Positions 61,446-64,000 of a stretch of 64,000 bases of DNA are shown here, in pieces. The notes beneath the pieces are model-generated. The model was not told the origin of the DNA. It saw only the letters and a list, made by a program, of their open reading frames with translations, and did no database searches. The position numbers and the translations under genes were made by a program. The first letter of the stretch is position 1; every line of letters begins with the position of its first letter. The stretch comes from Dendrolimus kikuchii (taxonomy: Eukaryota; Arthropoda; Insecta; Lepidoptera; Lasiocampidae): NCBI GenBank assembly GCA_019925095.2, contig CM034415.1, forward strand, positions 11,948,833 to 12,012,832, given 5' to 3'.

Positions 61446-61679
61446 CCAGGTGGTAGGACATTTGCCTGACTGGATGGCTACCACCCCTGGTCTAGAGTAT
61501 GTCGCCATAACAACCTTGTGTTGTGTTCCGGCATTAGTGACCAGGTTCCAGTCTCCCTTAAGAGAGCAGCAGCGCATTTGTAGCACCTTTGGTGTTGCAA
61601 ATGTCCATAGGCGATGGTAACCGCTTCCCATCAAGTGGGCCGTCTGCCTGTCTGCTGAACTCCTGCAATAAAAAAAAAC
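61446..61679 (+). mobile_element. Poly(A)-tailed SINE-like repeat downstream of BRWD3
   Basis: From caggtggtaggacatttgcc to ctgcaataaaaaaaaact, well preserved. Confidence 0.78.
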
Positions 61680-62052
61680 TCAATCTGGACTCCCTGATAA
61701 TGTCATTGTCTGTTATTAAATTTTTATTTTTATTATGTATATGATGTTAGTATTCTTCGCAACGTGTCATCAGCCTAATTAGCCCAGATAGTGATGTGCC
61801 ATCACTCATGAAAAATTGTCGATGTTTTCAAATATAAAATATCGATTTTTATTTGACCTATATTTTATATAATAATTATTATGATACTTAAAATTTGACT
61901 TAATTTGATTTTGAATGGGACCAACTTTTTTCTAATTTCTGGGAAATGGTCACCGTCTTAAATGAATTCTGGATTAGATAAATATTAATGGTGGAAGCAA
62001 ATAGTTGTGTAAGCATTATAGGTATATATTATTATTTTCTCCATTATATATA

Positions 62053-62474
62053 CAGTGTAAACTCTGTATAACGACACCGAAGCGACTGCATTTTATAGTG
62101 TTATAAAGAGGTGTCGTTAAATGGAGAGAAGTCTGATATTTTTCTCTGACGTCTTTTGCTGCACCAACCAATTTTTATTTTTTACTCATTTTATTCATAT
62201 CTTGCAATATTGAGGCATGTTTATGATAAAGGAAGTACTTAGAAATTTCAGTATGTATGATGCCGACAGTCGAGTTTATTACGGCACACAGCTTCGCAGC
62301 TCTTACTAATTTTTGTAACTTAAAAGGTACTTTTTATTATTTAATTATTGAGAGTGGGTGTAATGCTATATAGAGTGTATCATTATATGGAAGACGAGCT
62401 AAACCAACCAAAGCTAAGTGATTTCGACGCTTAAGGGAGTTTGTCGTTAAATCGAGTGACGTTATATGGAGCTG
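62053..62474. mobile_element. Pogo/Tigger-like MITE, shorter copy
   Basis: Left end acagtgtaaactctgtataa, right end gacgttatatggagctgta. The interior shares gtctgatatttttctctgac-type blocks and tatagagtgtatc with 52277-52999. Confidence 0.72.
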
Positions 62475-63370
62475 TAAATAATTCTATAATAACTTCAGAT
62501 TTGCGTTTCGTACTGAACATTGTCACTTTTAGACTTCATAAGGTTGTATTTTCATATAAAAAGAAATTAAAATTTCTTTTGTCTACAATCAAATACTTAT
62601 TTTAACTAATTATTTCTATGTTATTATCTTTAATGAAATTTAATTGCAAATTAAATTAAATGGCGTTAAATGAATTTTTTTGAATTAAAAATGCCTCTAA
62701 TAGGGGGGCAGTAATTTAATTATTTTACAAAACGTGGCAGCCTCATAAACTTGTACAACCATACAAACCTATGACGTCATAAGTCTGTACAAGTATATGC
62801 GGTCAAATAGCGCATCAATTATTGTACAGTGCATTAATTAAGGTTATCTCTATGATATTTTAAAAGTAGGATGTGAAGATGTCATTTTGACGGCCGTTCT
62901 TTTACGTGTAAATAAGGTAAGAATCTATTGTAACATGCGTCCGCATGCCTATTATTCATCGTTGAAGCGAAACACGGAAATGGAAGACTGAAGCTGTAAA
63001 TTAATCATGTAAATATAATTAGTGTATTGAGTACTACTTAAGTGTTAATTGTAATATTTCTATGTATAGAAGTTTCAATCGGCCAGTAAAGAAGGTTATA
63101 TATAATACGGCGCAAAACTAAAATGCATTCGTGAAGTTCGTGCGCGTCATTGCGCAGTATACGGTTCACAGACGGAGCTGAGAGGGGAGAGTGTTGTCTC
63201 GCTCTTTCGCACGACACTCCGTAAGGTTGACCGACTTCGCTCGAAGTGCTTTTTGTAACTGTGGACAGTTGTTTAATACAATAGGTATGATGAGTGGATC
63301 TCACAAGTCTGCCTCTTGATTGGCAGTTGTGATACTGTTAGCTAAATAATATTGCAGTGATATATATAAT
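62475..63370. other. Unrecognised downstream sequence
   Basis: AT-rich with a moderately GC-rich patch at about 63120-63260. I see no convincing exon. A block with cctatgacgtcataagtctg weakly resembles 44090-44190. Confidence 0.45.
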
Positions 63371-63372
63371 TT

Positions 63373-63982
63373 GTAAAATGGGTTATGGTGTTTGAAAGAG
63401 AAGAAACCAGAACGAATGCAAGGATAATGGTCGATGATGTTATGCTGGAGCAAGTGAATGAGTTTGTATATCTTGGATGTGCTTTTAGCAGGGATGGAAG
63501 GTACACCGCTGATATAGAAAGAAGAGTGAATTTGGGGAATAGTGTAAATGGAGCGTTAGGTGAACTTCTAGGCGCTAAGAACCTCAGCCAGAAGGCCCAG
63601 CTCGCCATACACAACGCGGTGCTGGTACCTACGCTCACGTATGGAAGCGAGAGTTGGGTATGGAAGAGAGAGCATGGAAGTAGAGTAATCTGCGGAGTGA
63701 CGCTTGCGGACCGCGTTCCTAATACCGAAGTAAGAAAGAGAGTGTCGGGGTGAAGGTAAGGAAAGGAATGCTCCGGTGGTTCGGCACACCTTCCATGATC
63801 AAATTGATCGTGTAATAGCAGAAGGTGATGTCAGGAGCTTTAAGAACAGACGAGCGTGCATGACAAGAGTCATGAATGTCAAAGAAGCAAGTGAGGTGTG
63901 TAAGAATAAGCCTAAATGGCACTCTGTTGTTCGTGCCTACCCCGCAAGGGAGCTGGCGTGAAGTTATGTATGTATGTATGTA
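63373..63982 (+). mobile_element. RTE LINE, 3' third, with internal deletion
   Basis: The frame from 63385 reads VNEFVYLGCAFSRDGRYTAD, ERRVNLGNSVNGALGELLGA and NAVLVPTLTYGSESWVWKRE, the segment after the RT domain in RTE proteins. After RVICGVTLADRVPNTEVRKR the frame is lost at 63751, and about 80 bp that encode GHVERMTKQIYN in other copies are missing near 63785. It ends with RAYPARELA and a (TATG)n tail. Confidence 0.88.
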
Positions 63983-64000
63983 TAATAGGATAATTTTCTT

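Overview
This is a eukaryotic nuclear window, almost certainly from an insect and most likely a moth or butterfly. Small, visibly GC-rich coding exons sit in AT-rich introns packed with repeats: RTE-type LINE 3' ends finishing in (TATG)n, two tRNA-derived SINE families, a poly(A)-tailed SINE-like family, solo LTRs, foldback MITEs, a Tc1-like element and a site-specific REL-type retrotransposon. These repeat styles are familiar from Lepidoptera. Species cannot be named from the sequence.

Layout. (1) Positions 1-5027, minus strand: the 5' half of a COP1-type E3 ubiquitin ligase gene in five exons (Gly-rich N-terminus, C3HC4 RING, coiled coil). Its WD40 exons lie beyond the left edge. (2) Positions 5028-10066: a Tc1-like transposon that starts 69 bp upstream of the COP1 ATG and carries one nonsense codon in its transposase, then old repeat debris, then a doubtful 68-codon minus-strand ORF and the BRWD3 upstream region. 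(3) Positions 10067-60727, plus strand: a complete BRWD3/PHIP orthologue. I assembled 34 exons by splice sites, phase and remembered similarity to human PHIP; they join into one frame of 1,718 codons plus stop. The order is N-terminal BRWD region, eight-blade-type WD40 domain (exons 6-12), acidic/Ser-rich linker, cryptic Tudor region (exons 18-20), bromodomain 1 (exons 21-23), bromodomain 2 (exons 25-27) and a basic, low-complexity tail ending in the family's SSRGRVRKLT motif. About 85 residues of the cryptic Tudor region are not found between exons 18 and 19. (4) Positions 60728-64000: 3' UTR, then a SINE, a pogo/Tigger-like MITE and the 3' part of an RTE element.

Biology. COP1 works with CUL4-DDB1-DET1, and BRWD3/PHIP is itself a WD40 substrate receptor of CUL4-DDB1 that reads histone H3. 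The two genes lie head to head about 5 kb apart, so this is a neighbourhood of two CRL4-linked ubiquitin ligase components. No pathway-level co-regulation is shown by the sequence.

The most unusual signals concern splice sites. A 31-bp minisatellite in intron 26 is phased exactly on the authentic 5' splice site and repeats that site 28 more times. A solo LTR in intron 9 has duplicated the first four bases of the intron (GTAA) as its target site. Exons 28, 29 and 30 together with both intervening introns form one uninterrupted reading frame. Four tandem arrays begin at or within about 20 bp of a 5' splice site. A poly(A)-tailed sequence resembling the BRWD3 3' UTR sits in the gene's own intron 5.
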